64,000 bases of DNA from Cystobacterineae bacterium. GTDB taxonomy: Bacteria; Myxococcota; Myxococcia; Myxococcales; Myxococcaceae. The position numbers were made by a program, and so were the translations under genes. The notes under the pieces are model-generated. The model saw only the letters and a list, made by a program, of their open reading frames with translations. It searched no databases and was not told the DNA's origin. Location: contig WRKR01000006.1 of assembly GCA_009782175.1 (NCBI GenBank), forward strand, positions 17,915-81,914, read 5' to 3'. This document shows positions 43,243-53,623 of the stretch, piece after piece (the first letter of the stretch is position 1; each line of letters begins with the position of its first letter).

Positions 43243-44178
43243 TTATTTAAGGAAGAGGATAGGCCAGTTATAGGCATTGGCCAAAGCGCGGAGGCGAAGG
43301 TCCGGGTTAACAACCGTAGGCCTGCCGACGGCGGCGAGCATGGCATAGTCTGAAGCGCTGTCTGAATAGGCGTGGCTTTGGTTGAGGGCGAGGTGGTGTT
43401 TTTCGCAATAGTCCCGGATGGCATCGGCCTTGTTAGCACCTTCAATGAGGGGGGGGATGACTTTGCCCGTAGCGACGCCTCCCACAAATTGCATTTTGTT
43501 GGCAATGAGGTCGTCCGCGCCGAAATAGCGGACCAGAGGCATGACCGAAAAATCCAAGGCCCCCGTAATAAAAACAATTCTGCACCCCACCCGCCTGGCC
43601 TCTTCCACCAGGTCGACGGCCTGCGGATAAATGGCCTTTTCAAGGACGTCTTCAAACAAGTCCTCCGCCAAAACCTGCAAGCGGTCCTCGGACAAGCCTT
43701 TATAATAGCGATAGAAAAACTCATTAAAGGTTTTTCGATCCACGAGGTCGAGGGCGCCGAAAACAGGGAGGCTGAGCAGGGCGGAGAGGGAGCGGCGGAG
43801 GATACCGCGCAGGCTCCCCTCATTGCCTGCATAATAGGCATAGGTGTGGACGACATTCGTAGAAACCAAGGTGCCGTCCACATCATAGAAGGCAGCTTTC
43901 CCTGGGGCGGAGCTGTTTTCAGAGGGCTTTAAGTCCATGGCGTGTGAGTCTATAGCATGTGAGCCTGTAGCATTTAAGTCCGTGGCATTGAAGTCCGTGG
44001 CATGGGCGTCTATAGCGGAGGGGTTTAAGCCCCTGAGAGAAGGGCAGGAGCCGCTGGTGGAGGGGCTGCTTTGGGGAAGGCTGGTTGGGGCGTCTGCCGT
44101 GGAAGGCGGCGAGGAAGTGGCCTGAGGGGGCTTTTTCCCTGTAGGGAGGTTTTGTTTGAGGGGCTCATTCACGTCCAA
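43243..44178 (-). CDS. HAD-IB family phosphatase with repeat-containing N-terminus
   Basis: A 311-residue HAD-superfamily hydrolase. The nucleophile motif is A-F-Y-D-V-D-G-T-L-V, followed by the helical cap of the SerB/HAD-IB type. Motif II is F-I-T-G-A and motif III Y-S-D-S-A-S-D-Y-A-M-L. The first 90 residues are Ser/Pro-rich and include five 5-residue repeats (T-D-F-N-A, T-D-L-N-A, T-G-S-H-A, I-D-S-H-A). These probably form a disordered arm. Start TTG 44178 follows AGGAG; an internal ATG about 80 codons later would yield the bare enzyme. It heads the leftward set with the LarA-like gene. Substrate unknown. Confidence 0.85.
   Translation of the reverse strand: MDVNEPLKQNLPTGKKPPQATSSPPSTADAPTSLPQSSPSTSGSCPSLRGLNPSAIDAHATDFNATDLNATGSHAIDSHAMDLKPSENSSAPGKAAFYDVDGTLVSTNVVHTYAYYAGNEGSLRGILRRSLSALLSLPVFGALDLVDRKTFNEFFYRYYKGLSEDRLQVLAEDLFEDVLEKAIYPQAVDLVEEARRVGCRIVFITGALDFSVMPLVRYFGADDLIANKMQFVGGVATGKVIPPLIEGANKADAIRDYCEKHHLALNQSHAYSDSASDYAMLAAVGRPTVVNPDLRLRALANAYNWPILFLK
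43934..44015. repeat. 15-bp tandem repeat in HAD gene
   Basis: About five imperfect 15-bp units of the type agtccgtggcattga / agtctatagcatgtg lie within the 5' part of the HAD-IB gene. They encode 5-residue repeats and keep the reading frame. They resemble in period, but not in sequence, the repeat upstream of asd. Confidence 0.8.
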
Positions 44179-44380
44179 GGGCTCCTAAGGGGGATAATGG
44201 GCTAGAAAGCATATATCCAGAAGACATTTTAGAGTGAAAACAATTATTGAGGGGGCACATGGAAGAATTTGTTGACTCCGAGGGGCGAAGAAGGCTCTGT
44301 TTCGACAAGTTCTATAGCTTTGTCAATTTCAACGCGCCTGCTGGAAACTCCACAGGCCACAACAGGAGAAGAAAAAGAAG

Positions 44381-44776
44381 ATGGCCGCTAAAAAGCCCGC
44401 TGCAAAAAAACCCGCTGCAAAGAAGAGTGCTGCAAAAAAACCCGCTGCCAAAAAAACAGCCGTGAAGAAAGCTGCTGCTAAAAAGCCCGCTGCTAAAAAA
44501 CCGGCTGCAAAACAAGCGAAAGCCAGAACGAATTCAGCGTTTATGGTTCCGCTCCAACCTTCCGCTGAGTTGGCCGAGGTGGTGGGAAGCAAGCCACTGC
44601 CTCGCACCAAGGTGATTAGTCTGATATGGGACTATATAAAGGAGCAGGGACTGCAAGACACGAAGGACAAGCGCCTCATTAACCTGGATGACACGTTGAA
44701 GGCGATTTATGGGAACAAGAAACAAATACACATGACGGGAGTCTCTCAGGCCTTTGAACACCTGAGTAAAATTTAG
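44381..44776 (+). CDS. SWIB-domain protein with lysine/alanine histone-H1-like arm
   Basis: A 131-residue basic protein. Residues 1-47 are eight or so repeats of A-A-K-K-P, like the tails of bacterial histone-H1-like proteins, and should bind DNA non-specifically. Residues about 55-131 are a SWIB/MDM2 domain (P-L-P-R-T-K-V-I-S-L-I-W-D-Y-I-K-E-Q-G-L-Q-D, R-L-I-N-L-D-D-T-L-K-A-I-Y-G). AGGAGAAG lies upstream of the ATG. SWIB domains occur in Chlamydia and some predatory or myxobacterial lineages. The combination suggests a chromatin-like architectural or regulatory factor. It precedes glgX by 115 bp but need not share function. Confidence 0.92.
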   Translation: MAAKKPAAKKPAAKKSAAKKPAAKKTAVKKAAAKKPAAKKPAAKQAKARTNSAFMVPLQPSAELAEVVGSKPLPRTKVISLIWDYIKEQGLQDTKDKRLINLDDTLKAIYGNKKQIHMTGVSQAFEHLSKI

Positions 44777-44891
44777 TTGGAGAAGGCGTTTTTTAAAGGG
44801 CTGGGGCTTTGTCCCATGAAGTCCTGGCCCCTCACCGCAGTCAGCAATTTGCAGTTACAAGCAAGCAGTCAGCGTTTGTTTGGAAAAGCTC

Positions 44892-47036
44892 ATGTCCGAA
44901 AAGAAACCTCGTCCGGACGTAGAAGTTTGGCGGGGAGTCAGCTATCCTCTGGGAGCCACTTATGATGGTGGAGGTGTCAACTTCGCCGTTTGGTCCGAAG
45001 GTGCAACCGGAATTGACGTATGCCTTTTTGATGCTGAAAACCCCCAGAAAGAGCTTTATTCCCTGCCGCTGGTTGACGTCACTCACCACGTGTGGCATGG
45101 CCGCGTGGCCGGGCTGAAACCAGGAGCGCTTTATGCTTTTAGAGCGCGAGGCCCCTGGCAGCCCGATAACGGTTTGCGCTTTAACCCTCACAAGCTTTTG
45201 ATGGACCCCTATGCGAAGGTTTTGGTTGGAGACATTAACCACGCGGGGCCGCTGTGTGATGCGAACAGCGCAACAGGCCATGAGTTGCAGATGAATATAG
45301 AAGACAGCGCGGACTTTGTGCCGCGCTGCATGGTTGAAGACAGCCTTTATGACTGGGGAAGAGAAGTGAGCCCCAACATTATTTGGCGTCGCACCATCCT
45401 CTATGAGTTGCACCTGAAGGGGTTTACGGCGCGCCACCCGGGAGTGCCCCCTGAGTTGCGCGGGACTTATTTGGGTTTGGCACACCCTGCGGCCATTCGC
45501 CATTTGTTGGAGCTGGGCGTCACCTCCATACAACTCCAGCCCATACATGCGGGGTGCGCCGAAGGTTTTTTGAGTGCGAAGGGGCTGACCAATTATTGGA
45601 ATTATAACACGCTCTCTTTCTTCTCTCCGGATGAGCGTTTTGCTTCTTCCAGGGAGCCGGGCAAAGCGGTTGTTGAGTTTAAGGACATGGTGAAGGCCCT
45701 GCATGAGGCAGGGCTCGAAGTTATTTTGGATGTGGTTTATAACCACAGCTGCGAAGGAAACCACCTGGGGCCCTCCCTCTCTTTTAAGGGGTTGGACAAC
45801 CAAAACTATTATTGGTTGGAGCCTGGAAACCGAGCGCGCTACCGCAACTATACGGGGTGCGGGAACACACTCAAACTCAGCCACCCTCAGGTGTTGAAAC
45901 TGGTGTTGGACTCGTTGCGTTATTGGGTAACCGACATGCATGTGGACGGGTTCCGCTTTGACTTGTGCTCTGTTATGGGGCGCACAGGGGATGGCGGGTT
46001 TGACTTGAATGCGGCTTTTTTTCAAGCCGTCTACCAGGACCCTGTTTTGTCCCGTGTGAAGTTGATTGCAGAGCCTTGGGATATTGGGCCGGGGGGCTAC
46101 CGCACAGGTGGTTTTCCTCTGCAGTGGGCGGAGTGGAATGACAGGTTCCGCGAAACCATTCGCCGCTTTTGGCGGGGGGATGAGCGGCAGGCCGCAGAAA
46201 TTGGCTATCGCCTCACCGGCTCCTCGGATTTGTTTCGCGCCTCGGGAAGAAGGCCTTCAGCTTCCATTAACTATGTCGCCTGCCATGACGGGTTTACGCT
46301 GAACGACCTGGTGAGTTATTCCCGAAAACACAACGAGTTGAATAGCGAAGAAAACCGAGATGGCACCAATGAAAACCACTCGTGGAATTGCGGCATAGAA
46401 GGTGACACCAGCGACGAAAACGTATTGGAGTTGCGTGAGCGGCAAAAGCGAAATTTTTTGGCGACGCTTTTCATTTCCCAGGGCACGCCCATGCTGACAG
46501 CCGGCGATGAAATGGGGAGGACGCAAAAAGGAAACAACAACGCCTATTGCCAGGACAATGAAACCTCCTGGTTGAATTGGGAGTTGGATGAGCGCCAATC
46601 GGCCTTGTTGGATTTTACGCGGCGCTGCATACGCATTCGCCAGGGCATGCCCGTGCTTTTGCGCCGCAGCTTTTTTTTGGGTGAAACCCTGGAGGACTCT
46701 CGTTTTAGAGACTTGGTGTGGTTTCGCCCAGATGGGTATGAAATGACGCCTTCGGATTGGCAACTCCCCTATGTGCGTTGCCTGGGGCTGTTTTTGGGAG
46801 GGGATGCCATTGCCACGTTGGACCCCAAAGGACGCAAGTTGCATGGCGACACGTTGTTTATTCTGCTGAATGCGCACTATGAGGTGGTGCCCATTTGCTT
46901 GCCTGGAAAAGAATGGGGCTTGCGCTGGGATGTGCTTTTGGACACAGCCCAAACCTTCACCTCAGAGCGCGCCCTGAGTGCCTCAGCAAAATTTTTCCTG
47001 CACGGACGAAGCATGCTGGTGCTCGTCCAGTCCTAA
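44892..47036 (+). CDS. glgX: Glycogen debranching enzyme
   Basis: Alpha-1,6-glucosidase (isoamylase type, GH13) acting on limit dextrins in glycogen breakdown. It is 714 residues with an N-terminal CBM48-like beta domain (G-G-G-V-N-F-A-V-W-S) and a TIM barrel. Catalytic residues are visible: D-V-V-Y-N-H-S, nucleophile Asp in D-G-F-R-F-D-L, acid Glu in L-I-A-E-P-W-D, and the transition-state Asp in Y-V-A-C-H-D-G-F-T-L. The substrate-site stretch N-S-E-E-N-R-D-G-T-N-E-N-H-S-W-N-C-G-x-E-G is typical of GlgX/TreX. I start at ATG 44892 (GGAAAAG upstream). No other glycogen genes are adjacent. Confidence 0.95.
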   Translation: MSEKKPRPDVEVWRGVSYPLGATYDGGGVNFAVWSEGATGIDVCLFDAENPQKELYSLPLVDVTHHVWHGRVAGLKPGALYAFRARGPWQPDNGLRFNPHKLLMDPYAKVLVGDINHAGPLCDANSATGHELQMNIEDSADFVPRCMVEDSLYDWGREVSPNIIWRRTILYELHLKGFTARHPGVPPELRGTYLGLAHPAAIRHLLELGVTSIQLQPIHAGCAEGFLSAKGLTNYWNYNTLSFFSPDERFASSREPGKAVVEFKDMVKALHEAGLEVILDVVYNHSCEGNHLGPSLSFKGLDNQNYYWLEPGNRARYRNYTGCGNTLKLSHPQVLKLVLDSLRYWVTDMHVDGFRFDLCSVMGRTGDGGFDLNAAFFQAVYQDPVLSRVKLIAEPWDIGPGGYRTGGFPLQWAEWNDRFRETIRRFWRGDERQAAEIGYRLTGSSDLFRASGRRPSASINYVACHDGFTLNDLVSYSRKHNELNSEENRDGTNENHSWNCGIEGDTSDENVLELRERQKRNFLATLFISQGTPMLTAGDEMGRTQKGNNNAYCQDNETSWLNWELDERQSALLDFTRRCIRIRQGMPVLLRRSFFLGETLEDSRFRDLVWFRPDGYEMTPSDWQLPYVRCLGLFLGGDAIATLDPKGRKLHGDTLFILLNAHYEVVPICLPGKEWGLRWDVLLDTAQTFTSERALSASAKFFLHGRSMLVLVQS

Positions 47037-47099
47037 AGGGCAGGGCCTTCCGGAGCGCTTTATACGCTCCCCTTTTCCTGAGGGCGCGCTCCTTTGTGC

Positions 47100-47130
47100 T
47101 GAAGCTCATGCACTTTAGAGTGCACGCTCT
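47100..47130. repeat. Palindromic repeat core fragment
   Basis: Between convergent glgX and lemA, gctcatgcactttagagtgc matches the core of the interspersed repeat (tcatgcacttaagtgcac) with two extra bases. The near-palindrome tgcactttagagtgca spans 47109-47124 and may form a weak terminator hairpin for both genes. Confidence 0.55.
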
Positions 47131-47136
47131 TTAAGT

Positions 47137-47736
47137 TTATTTTCCAAAATTGACGGCGGGGGCATCGTGGATTTGTCGCTCATTTTCAACGGTGAAGTTG
47201 GGTTTTTCCCCATAGCCGAAAAAGGAGGCGATGAAGTTGGTGGGGACCATGCGGACGAAGGTATTAAACTCCTGCACAGCCTCAATATAACGCTGGCGCT
47301 CCACCGTAATGCGGTTTTCAGTGCCTTCAAGCTGCACCTGCAAGTCTTCAAACTGTTTGTTGGCTTTTAAGTCCGGATAGCGCTCCACCACCACCATGAG
47401 GCGGGAGAGCGCACTTTGCAACTCGCCTTGTGCGGCCTGAAAATTTTGAAGGGAGTTGGCGTCCTCTATGTTGACATTCATGCTGGTGGCCTTGGCGCGG
47501 GCTTCAACCACCTGGGTGAGGGTTTGCTGCTCATGCTCCGTATAGCCCTTGACGGCATTAACGAGGTTGGGCACCAAATCCGCCCTACGTTTATAGACGT
47601 TGATGACTTGGGACCAGGCCGCCTTCACAGACTCCTCTTTGGCCTGAATGCTGTTGTATTTCCCAACCACAAACAGGGCGATGCCCCCTATCAACAATAT
47701 AAAAACAAGCCCTATGACAACCAATATTTTAGGCAT
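47137..47736 (-). CDS. lemA: LemA family protein
   Basis: A 199-residue protein with one N-terminal membrane helix (I-L-V-V-I-G-L-V-F-I-L-L-I-G-G-I-A-L) and a helical LemA domain. The family signature is strong: Y-N-S-I-Q, V-K-A-A-W-S-Q-V-I-N-V-Y-K-R-R-A-D-L-V-P-N-L, E-R-Y-P-D-L-K-A-N, E-N-R-I-T-V-E-R-Q-R-Y, and F-N. The biochemical role is not established. It pairs with the TPM-domain gene 22 bp upstream on the same strand, an arrangement seen in many bacteria. TGGAG precedes ATG 47736. Confidence 0.93.
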   Translation of the reverse strand: MPKILVVIGLVFILLIGGIALFVVGKYNSIQAKEESVKAAWSQVINVYKRRADLVPNLVNAVKGYTEHEQQTLTQVVEARAKATSMNVNIEDANSLQNFQAAQGELQSALSRLMVVVERYPDLKANKQFEDLQVQLEGTENRITVERQRYIEAVQEFNTFVRMVPTNFIASFFGYGEKPNFTVENERQIHDAPAVNFGK

Positions 47737-47758
47737 TGAAACGCTCCAAAAAATGAAA

Positions 47759-48739
47759 TTACCAGCGACCCGAAGCACCACCGCCGCCCGAGCGCCCACC
47801 ACCTCCACCCCAACTGCTGCCACCCCCCCGGCTGCCCCCACCCCAACTGCTGCTACCGCCGCCCCAGCTGTGGCTTTTGCCACGGCTATGGCTCCAGCCG
47901 TGCCCACCGCCACCTTTGCCACCCCCACCCGACTTGTCAACGGGTTGAATGAGGCCACTGAGCTTGGCCAGGCAAAAGAGCGTGGCGAACAAAGCCATAA
48001 ACTCAGAAAGGAGAAAGGACAGCCAACTGACAGCACCTGCCATGAAGAGAAAGCTCCCATGAAACAGCAGATGTGGTATCACAATGCTCAGCAAAACAGG
48101 CCAGAATTTGAGGCGTGGTTGCTGGGTTTCAGGGTCCACCTTGTTCTTTTGGGAAATGAACACAAGAACAATCAAAACCAGCAATATAGCGTTGCCCAAC
48201 AGAAGAGCGAGGGCAAACGGACTTGAGTCTATGCTGGAGGGGGCCGGAGGGGGAAGCGTGCCGCTTTCCACCAAGGTTTTGAGTTGCTCTGCGGCGAGCA
48301 GAACGCCTCCAATATAGTCCCCCTCTTTAAATTTGGGAAAAATATACTCATGAATAATGCGGTTGGCGATGGCATCCGGAATAAGGCCTTCCAAGCCATA
48401 ACCCACCTGAATCCTCACGCGTCTGTCGTCTTTTGCAATGAGCAGCAAGAGCCCGTCATCCGCTTTTTCTCGCCCCAATTTCCATTGGGTGAAGGCGCGC
48501 TGGGCATATTGGGCAATGTCCTCCGGCTGCACGGTGGGGACAAGCAATATTTGCAATTGGCTGCCTTTGCTGCGTTGAAGCTCCAGGGCCTCTTCCACGA
48601 GTTTTTGGACAACGGGCAGGGGGAGGGTGCCCGTGGTATCAATGACGGGGGAGTTGAGCTCCGGAATGGGGGCCAGGGCGAAGGCGCTGTTGGCGAGGAG
48701 CAAAAAGCAAAGCCAGCAAAGGGAGGGGGAGCGCTGCAT
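47759..48739 (-). CDS. TPM-domain (YgcG-like) protein with Gly/Ser/Trp-rich tail
   Basis: A 326-residue envelope protein. Signal peptide (about 1-21, A-N-S-A-F-A), then a TPM domain (about 30-165) with L-L-L-I-A-K-D-D-R-R-V-R-I-Q-V-G-Y-G-L-E-G and I-P-D-A-I-A-N-R-I-I. Three hydrophobic helices lie between about 180 and 265. The last 50 residues are low-complexity Gly/Ser/Trp with repeated S-S-W-G-G-G, as is usual at the end of this family. It is cotranscribed with lemA. A role in membrane stress or photosystem-like assembly is known only for distant relatives. The start at ATG 48739 was chosen to expose the signal peptide. Confidence 0.9.
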   Translation of the reverse strand: MQRSPSLCWLCFLLLANSAFALAPIPELNSPVIDTTGTLPLPVVQKLVEEALELQRSKGSQLQILLVPTVQPEDIAQYAQRAFTQWKLGREKADDGLLLLIAKDDRRVRIQVGYGLEGLIPDAIANRIIHEYIFPKFKEGDYIGGVLLAAEQLKTLVESGTLPPPAPSSIDSSPFALALLLGNAILLVLIVLVFISQKNKVDPETQQPRLKFWPVLLSIVIPHLLFHGSFLFMAGAVSWLSFLLSEFMALFATLFCLAKLSGLIQPVDKSGGGGKGGGGHGWSHSRGKSHSWGGGSSSWGGGSRGGGSSWGGGGGRSGGGGASGRW

Positions 48740-48950
48740 GGTAGAGCATGTCCTTTGTTGAGGGTGTGGAGCAATGGCGATGGGGCCAGGGAAAGCCTTG
48801 AACGGGTTTAAAAGCATAGACGGTTTTCAGGCCAAAGCGTTACAGCAGCATGGCGGTGGATGGCAAGGGCTTCACCCAAGGCTTTGGCGAACCCAAGAAA
48901 ACCCCATGCCCCCCCAAGGGTTTTCACCTGAACGCATAAGGCTCCCTGGA

Positions 48951-49214
48951 GCGGTTTCAAAGTGAAATGGATTCTCCAGACCGGTTTCAATGCAGGAAAG
49001 CTAAAGCTTGCCTGCACCATGCTCCGGGAAGCATGAGAAAGCATGCTTTCTCAAATAATTCCCGGAGTGGAATAGACGGCACGGCACGGAACGGAGCGTG
49101 GAGCAGGCGAGCAAAGCGAGCCTCACGAAACAGAGGCCAGAGGGAGCTGCAGCTCTCTCTGGAGGAGCGAAGTGGAGGCGAGCTTTAGCTCGTCTCCATG
49201 GGAAGCGGCCTAGA
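48951..49214. repeat. Interspersed palindromic repeat copy (nested)
   Basis: Sits in the 470-bp gap between the TPM gene start and the peroxiredoxin stop. It begins agcggtttcaaagtgaaatg, then a second end agaccggtttcaatgcagga. The interior has a perfect 20-bp palindrome tgagaaagcatgctttctca at 49035-49054, gcgagcaaagcgagcctcac (inverse of the gtgagactcgcttcgctcg of the 10.6-kb copy), and ggcgagct-tt-agctcg. It ends gaagcggcctagag. Two different end copies at the left suggest one element inside or beside another. The rest of the gap (48740-48950) shows no gene. Confidence 0.85.
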
Positions 49215-49737
49215 GTGTCTTCTGTCCTTTTTGCCAGTTGCAAGGCGTAAGCCCACCGGTTTGGAGTGCATCCAAAGCGCGGAGGACTTCGGCCACATTT
49301 CGGCCCACGGGCAGGTCGTTAATGTTGAGCCAGCGGATGATGCCCTGGGGGTCCACAATATACGTAGCGCGATAGGCGATGCCATCGGCATGCAAAATGC
49401 CCAGGGCTTGAGACAACTCTTTTTTGGTATCAGCCAGCATGGGGATGGGGAGGGTTTTCAGTGCGGGGTGGTGTTGACGCCAGGCCAGGTGCACAAAATG
49501 TGTATCCGTGGAGACGCCCAGCACTTGAGCGCCGCGCTCCGCGAAGGCCGCGCTTTGGTTGCCAAACTCTGCAATTTCCGTTGGGCAAACAAAAGTAAAA
49601 TCCATGGGCCAAAAGAAAACAACCTGCCATTTGCTGCCATAGGTTTTCTCGTCAATGGTGGAAAACTCTTTTCCAACCTCGAGAGAAACGCAGGCCGTGA
49701 GGGAGAATGCGGGGAATTTCTGTCCAACAACAAGCAT
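49210..49737 (-). CDS. Peroxiredoxin (AhpC type, 2-Cys)
   Basis: Thiol peroxidase that reduces H2O2 and alkyl hydroperoxides. The 175-residue protein has the peroxidatic cysteine in D-F-T-F-V-C-P-T-E and a C-terminal resolving cysteine in G-L-T-P-C-N-W, the classic 2-Cys arrangement. V-L-G-V-S-T-D-T-H-F-V-H-L-A-W is typical of the AhpC branch. AAAGGAG lies 6 bases before the ATG. No ahpF neighbour is visible, so the electron donor is elsewhere. Confidence 0.93.
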   Translation of the reverse strand: MLVVGQKFPAFSLTACVSLEVGKEFSTIDEKTYGSKWQVVFFWPMDFTFVCPTEIAEFGNQSAAFAERGAQVLGVSTDTHFVHLAWRQHHPALKTLPIPMLADTKKELSQALGILHADGIAYRATYIVDPQGIIRWLNINDLPVGRNVAEVLRALDALQTGGLTPCNWQKGQKTL

Positions 49738-50078
49738 GAGAGGCTCCTTTGAAGAATGGCTTGAGAAACTTTGAATAATGGCTTGAGAGAGGTGTGGCTT
49801 GAAAAAACGTGTGGCTTTAAAAACAGGGCTGCAAAGGCTGAAGCCCTGCCGCTTGCCCCATGTGCTGTATATAAAATGTCAGCGCACGCCAAGCCATTCC
49901 GTTTTTTATTCGCCTCCCCAGCAGCGGTGCTTTCTGGTCGGGTGTGTGACACTTCGCTTTGCATTCAGCTGTGTGAGACACTTTGGTGAAAGCAAGCTAA
50001 AGCTTTCCTCCATTGAAACCGGTCGAGAGAATTTCAAAGTGAAACCAGCCGATGGCATGGGGAGGCCATTCCGTTTTT
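49738..50078. other. Intergenic region between peroxiredoxin and thiC
   Basis: A 340-bp gene-free stretch that must hold the peroxiredoxin promoter. Near 49745-49805 there is a short repetition of gaataatggcttgaga / gaagaatggcttgaga. At 49985-50060 a partial interspersed repeat is present: agcaagctaaagctttcctcc, ttgaaaccggtcgagagaat, ttcaaagtgaaacc. No credible ORF was found. Confidence 0.6.
49985..50060. repeat. Partial interspersed palindromic repeat
   Basis: Carries agctaaagct as in the 40.3- and 49.0-kb copies, followed by ccattgaaaccggtcgagag and tttcaaagtgaaacc. The last two are inverse-oriented end sequences. The long internal palindromes are absent, so it is a deletion derivative or two abutting ends. 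Confidence 0.65.
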
Positions 50079-52055
<1,977 letters not shown>

Positions 52056-52204
52056 CTACACGAGAAAGCCTGCATGGGAGGTGGCCCCAGCTTGAGGGGT
52101 GCAGGCTTTGAGAGAGAGGCCAAAAAAGGTTTGCCAGAGAAAACCAAAGCCTATAAGGAGTGTTTCTGCCTTGGGGCTACATAAAGCGTGCACGCAGCAC
52201 AAGC

Positions 52205-52295
52205 TGCTTGAGGCTGGGGCAACATGAGGCCGTGAAACCCGCCAGATCCGGAAGGAAGCAACGGTAGCGTCACCTTGTGGGTGCCCTGGCCACTT
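52205..52295 (+). ncRNA. ffs: Bacterial small SRP RNA (4.5S type)
   Basis: The conserved apical core of SRP RNA is present: gccagatccggaaggaagca followed by acggtagcg. The flanks can pair to form the long hairpin (ggctggggca near 52212 with tgccctggcc near 52282). A T-run follows at 52293. It forms the signal recognition particle with Ffh. Ends are approximate. It is divergent from thiC. Confidence 0.85.
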
Positions 52296-52512
52296 TTTGG
52301 GCCACTTTGGGGGGTTGCCTCTTTGGGCACCTCTTTGGGCATAGCCCCCATAAAAACAAGAGAGCACTCTATTCCCTTGGGGTTGGTTTGAGAATTCCCT
52401 TGGGGTTGTTTTCAGACCAACGCGCTTTGAGGCCAAGGTTGTTGGGAGAGAAAGGTTGTTTTGAGAAACACCCAAGCCGGGTTGTTTGCAGAGCAACCCA
52501 TGGGTGGGAAAT
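52296..52512. other. Interval between SRP RNA and tRNA-Ser
   Basis: No gene is credible here. The stretch is full of short imperfect direct repeats: ggccacttt twice, tctttgggca twice, and ttcccttggggttg twice (about 52372 and 52394), with a related ggttgttt motif three more times. Significance unknown. Confidence 0.5.
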
Positions 52513-52602
52513 TGGCGGAGAGAGAGGGATTCGAACCCTCGAGACCCTTTCGAGTCCACACGCTTTCCAGGCGTGCGCCTTAAGCCGCTCGGCCATCTCT
52601 CC
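52513..52602 (-). tRNA. tRNA-Ser (anticodon GGA)
   Basis: On the minus strand GGAGAGA pairs with TCTCTCC, the discriminator is G, and CCA is encoded (52515-52513). The anticodon stem CACGC/GCGTG encloses loop CTGGAAA with GGA at the anticodon. A long variable arm (GGACTCGAAAGGGTCT region) and T-arm GAGGG-TTCGAAT-CCCTC confirm a class II serine tRNA. Confidence 0.95.
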
Positions 52603-52620
52603 TCTTGTTGGGCTTGCCCT

Positions 52621-52740
52621 CTAGACCGCTTCCACTTTGCCCAGAGCCCTCCTCAGGCTCGTTTTTGCTCAGCTCATGCACCTACAAGTGCAGTCCCTCG
52701 CCAAAGCCTCGCCTTCCTCTTTTTGAAAGCACTCCAGAAG
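52621..52740. repeat. Interspersed palindromic repeat copy
   Basis: Begins ctagaccgcttccactttgc directly after tRNA-Ser. It continues with aggctcgtttttgctcagct, the catgcacctacaagtgca core (52677-52692), cctcgccaaagcctcgcc, and tttgaaagcactccagaa as a degraded right end. Close in plan to the 63.9-kb copy. The next 240 bp, up to 52987, show no gene and no further structure I can name. Confidence 0.8.
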
Positions 52741-52987
52741 AGCAGCTCATGCCCTCTAGCATAAACCTGCGGAGCCGGCAAGCTCAAGCTTAAGCCTCAA
52801 GGTACCTCCTGAAGTTGTTTTTTAAACCTGCGTGGAGTTTAGGTTTTCCCGTGGGTGTTTTTGGTTTTTGCTTTTTGGGGAGCACGATGGGAAACAATAA
52901 GGCGCCTCGCTCGTCATAGCATAACAAGGCCGTGTTGGCAGAACGTGGCACTCATTGGAAACAAAACCCATGGTTGAGGAGGAGAGC

Positions 52988-53623
52988 ATGAAAGGGCCCC
53001 CCATGAAACGACAGAAAAACAGCGGATTTGTTGTGCTGAGCGCTCTTGCGCTGAGCTTGGCTTTCACAATTCCAGCCTGCGGCTCGGACGACCCTAAAGA
53101 ACAGAAGGACGCGAAAGAACAGAAGGACTTAAAGGATTCAAAAGAACAGTCTGGCTCGCAAGAGCAGGCAGATTTGCAAGACCAGACAGGCACGGGCACA
53201 GGTTCGCATCCCATTTATGACATGTCCCGTCCAGTTTATGACATTTCCGGTCCGGAGGACCCTTGGAGGCCTGGCATAGAAAACCCTCTTGTGGGGACTT
53301 GGAATCGCTTCTCCGAATCTGGAATATGGTATACCTTTTTCATCGCATTTGCAGCCGATGGCTCATATAGACAGTATGCTGTAACATCAGATAACGGGAT
53401 GTCTTTTCAAGGGAAATATAGGACTTTAGGGGATCAAATCCTCTTCTATAACATCATTGGGGTGTCCAAGAACGGTGACGAATTCAGAGAAATATCCAAC
53501 CCAGACTACATAGAACACTTCGGTTTCGACACTTTCGCGAATAGCAACGAAAGCCTACTGCTGATGACAAGCACATTTTCCAATGGACAGGGTCAGTTAG
53601 TTCCTTGGATAAAGACCCAATAA
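52988..53623 (+). CDS. Hypothetical lipoprotein
   Basis: A 211-residue predicted lipoprotein. The signal sequence (S-A-L-A-L-S-L-A-F-T-I-P-A-C, Cys about residue 31) is followed by a charged Lys/Glu/Asp/Gln linker with K-E-Q-K-D repeats. A small beta-rich domain (L-V-G-T-W-N-R-F-S through Y-R-T-L-G-D-Q-I-L-F-Y) resembles the lipocalin-like lipoproteins that open with V-G-T-W. The start at ATG 52988 was chosen for its strong GAGGAGGAG site. Base composition in the 3' half is more AT-rich than neighbouring genes. Function unknown. Confidence 0.75.
   Translation: MKGPPMKRQKNSGFVVLSALALSLAFTIPACGSDDPKEQKDAKEQKDLKDSKEQSGSQEQADLQDQTGTGTGSHPIYDMSRPVYDISGPEDPWRPGIENPLVGTWNRFSESGIWYTFFIAFAADGSYRQYAVTSDNGMSFQGKYRTLGDQILFYNIIGVSKNGDEFREISNPDYIEHFGFDTFANSNESLLLMTSTFSNGQGQLVPWIKTQ

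Noticed and set aside
44841..46025. 394-codon leftward frame opposite glgX
   Set aside because: Antisense to clear GH13 catalytic motifs; no own start signal.
52085..52125. TPP-riboswitch-like gaggggtgcaggctttgaga
   Set aside because: It lies on the strand opposite to thiC and lacks the downstream conserved core, so it is a chance match.
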